A DNA stretch of 14,967 bases from CAZOIA01 sp964579675 (GTDB taxonomy: Bacteria; Planctomycetota; Phycisphaerae; UBA1845; PWPN01): assembly GCA_964579675.1 (NCBI GenBank), contig CAZOIA010000143.1, forward strand, positions 1 to 14,967. Direction: 5' to 3'. Positions within the stretch are counted from its first letter, which is position 1. Each line of letters opens with the position of its first letter. Positions 14,509 to 14,967 of the stretch are shown one piece after another. The notes below the pieces were generated by a model. It was not told the origin of the DNA, searched no databases, and saw only the letters and a program-made list of their open reading frames with translations. The position numbers were made by a program, and so were the translations under genes.

Positions 14509-14967
14509 ATGAGCGAGCTTTCAATACTGGCGGTATTGGCGGTTGTGAGCATCGGTATGATCATCTACTCCCTCATGCCTTCAAGTAAGGAGGAAGAGGA
14601 ACATCTGAAGCGCCGGATGGCCGGTAAGCGGGCTGAACAGAACGATGCGGCAAAGGCCAAATCCGGGACCTCCGCCGCCCGGCAGATGTTGGAGAAGGTA
14701 GCCCCGTACGCGATGAAGCCGGTCATGCCTCAAAACGAGGAGGAGATGACCACGCTCCGGCAAAAGCTGGCCCAGGCGGGGTTCCGGGGTGAGTCGGCCA
14801 CCCGCTACTTCCTGGCCAGCAAGACGATCGCGGGGATTTCCCTGGCCGTGGCGGCGCTGCTCGTCGGCCTGGGCAGCACGCTGCCGGCCAAGCAGTTGTT
14901 CGGCATCGTTATCTTCGCGGGTGGGGCCGGGTTCCTGTTTCCGAACTTCTGGCTGTCGTTCGCCCAG
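14509..14967 (+). CDS. tadC: Tad inner-membrane platform protein TadC (5' part, cut by window end)
   Basis: The reading frame from the ATG at 14509 stays open to the last base, giving 153 residues and no stop. It starts with a membrane helix (about 4-23, SILAVLAVVSIGMIIYSLMP). A charged cytoplasmic segment follows (KEEEEHLKRRMAGKRAEQ and TTLRQKLAQAGFRGESATRY, the latter typical of TadC). Two further helices lie at about 105-122 and 130-147. The type II secretion F domain expected next is beyond the window. Position, spacing to tadB and topology match TadC; the fragment lacks the F domain, so the call relies partly on context. Confidence 0.88.
   Translation, partial: MSELSILAVLAVVSIGMIIYSLMPSSKEEEEHLKRRMAGKRAEQNDAAKAKSGTSAARQMLEKVAPYAMKPVMPQNEEEMTTLRQKLAQAGFRGESATRYFLASKTIAGISLAVAALLVGLGSTLPAKQLFGIVIFAGGAGFLFPNFWLSFAQ

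Overview
The window is about 15 kb of GC-rich bacterial DNA. Most of it is one long plus-strand locus for a Flp/Tad-type IVb pilus, running into the right edge. A secretin (CpaC) implies an outer membrane. The high GC, a CpaC without a recognisable CpaD, a large TadG with a split von Willebrand A (VWA) domain and heptanucleotide intergenic repeats together suggest a planctomycete-like organism. That is an inference from general familiarity, not a search result. Left part (1-3706): after about 400 bases with no convincing gene there is a plus-strand NeuD/PglD-type O-acyltransferase (413-1150). It meets tail to tail, with a 38-base coding overlap, a minus-strand pair: a Tat-exported DUF362 protein (1113-2216) and, upstream of it with overlapping stop and start, an alpha/alpha-toroid protein of the prenyltransferase/squalene-cyclase repeat type (2209-3120). 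A 586-base divergent intergenic region (3121-3706) separates the pair from the pilus genes. It holds a possible attenuator-like leader (two mutually exclusive stems, the second followed by six T) and a weak promoter candidate. Pilus locus (3707-14967): flp (pilin with an eight-unit Gly-Thr tail), tadV/cpaA (prepilin peptidase), tadE (pseudopilin), cpaB (periplasmic SAF protein), cpaC (secretin), tadG (anchored VWA protein with a roughly 350-residue insertion), cpaE/tadZ (receiver-like domain plus degenerate MinD/ParA-like domain), cpaF/tadA (secretion ATPase), tadB and the start of tadC (inner-membrane platform). All genes are on the plus strand with short gaps, mostly with visible ribosome binding sites, so one or a few overlapping transcripts are likely. 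How they work together, by family knowledge: TadV matures Flp, TadE and perhaps TadG; CpaF powers assembly on the TadB-TadC platform; CpaE positions the machine; CpaB and CpaC carry the fibre across the periplasm and outer membrane; TadG is a candidate surface or tip component. Non-coding punctuation is marked at three joints: a hairpin cluster after flp, a 17-bp stem-loop between tadG and cpaE, and a heptamer repeat array with inverted copies between cpaF and tadB. The most distinctive signals are the pilin Gly-Thr tail encoded by a slippage-prone hexamer tract, the split VWA domain of TadG, and the structured non-coding elements. The genes themselves belong to known families, and no wholly new system is proven here.
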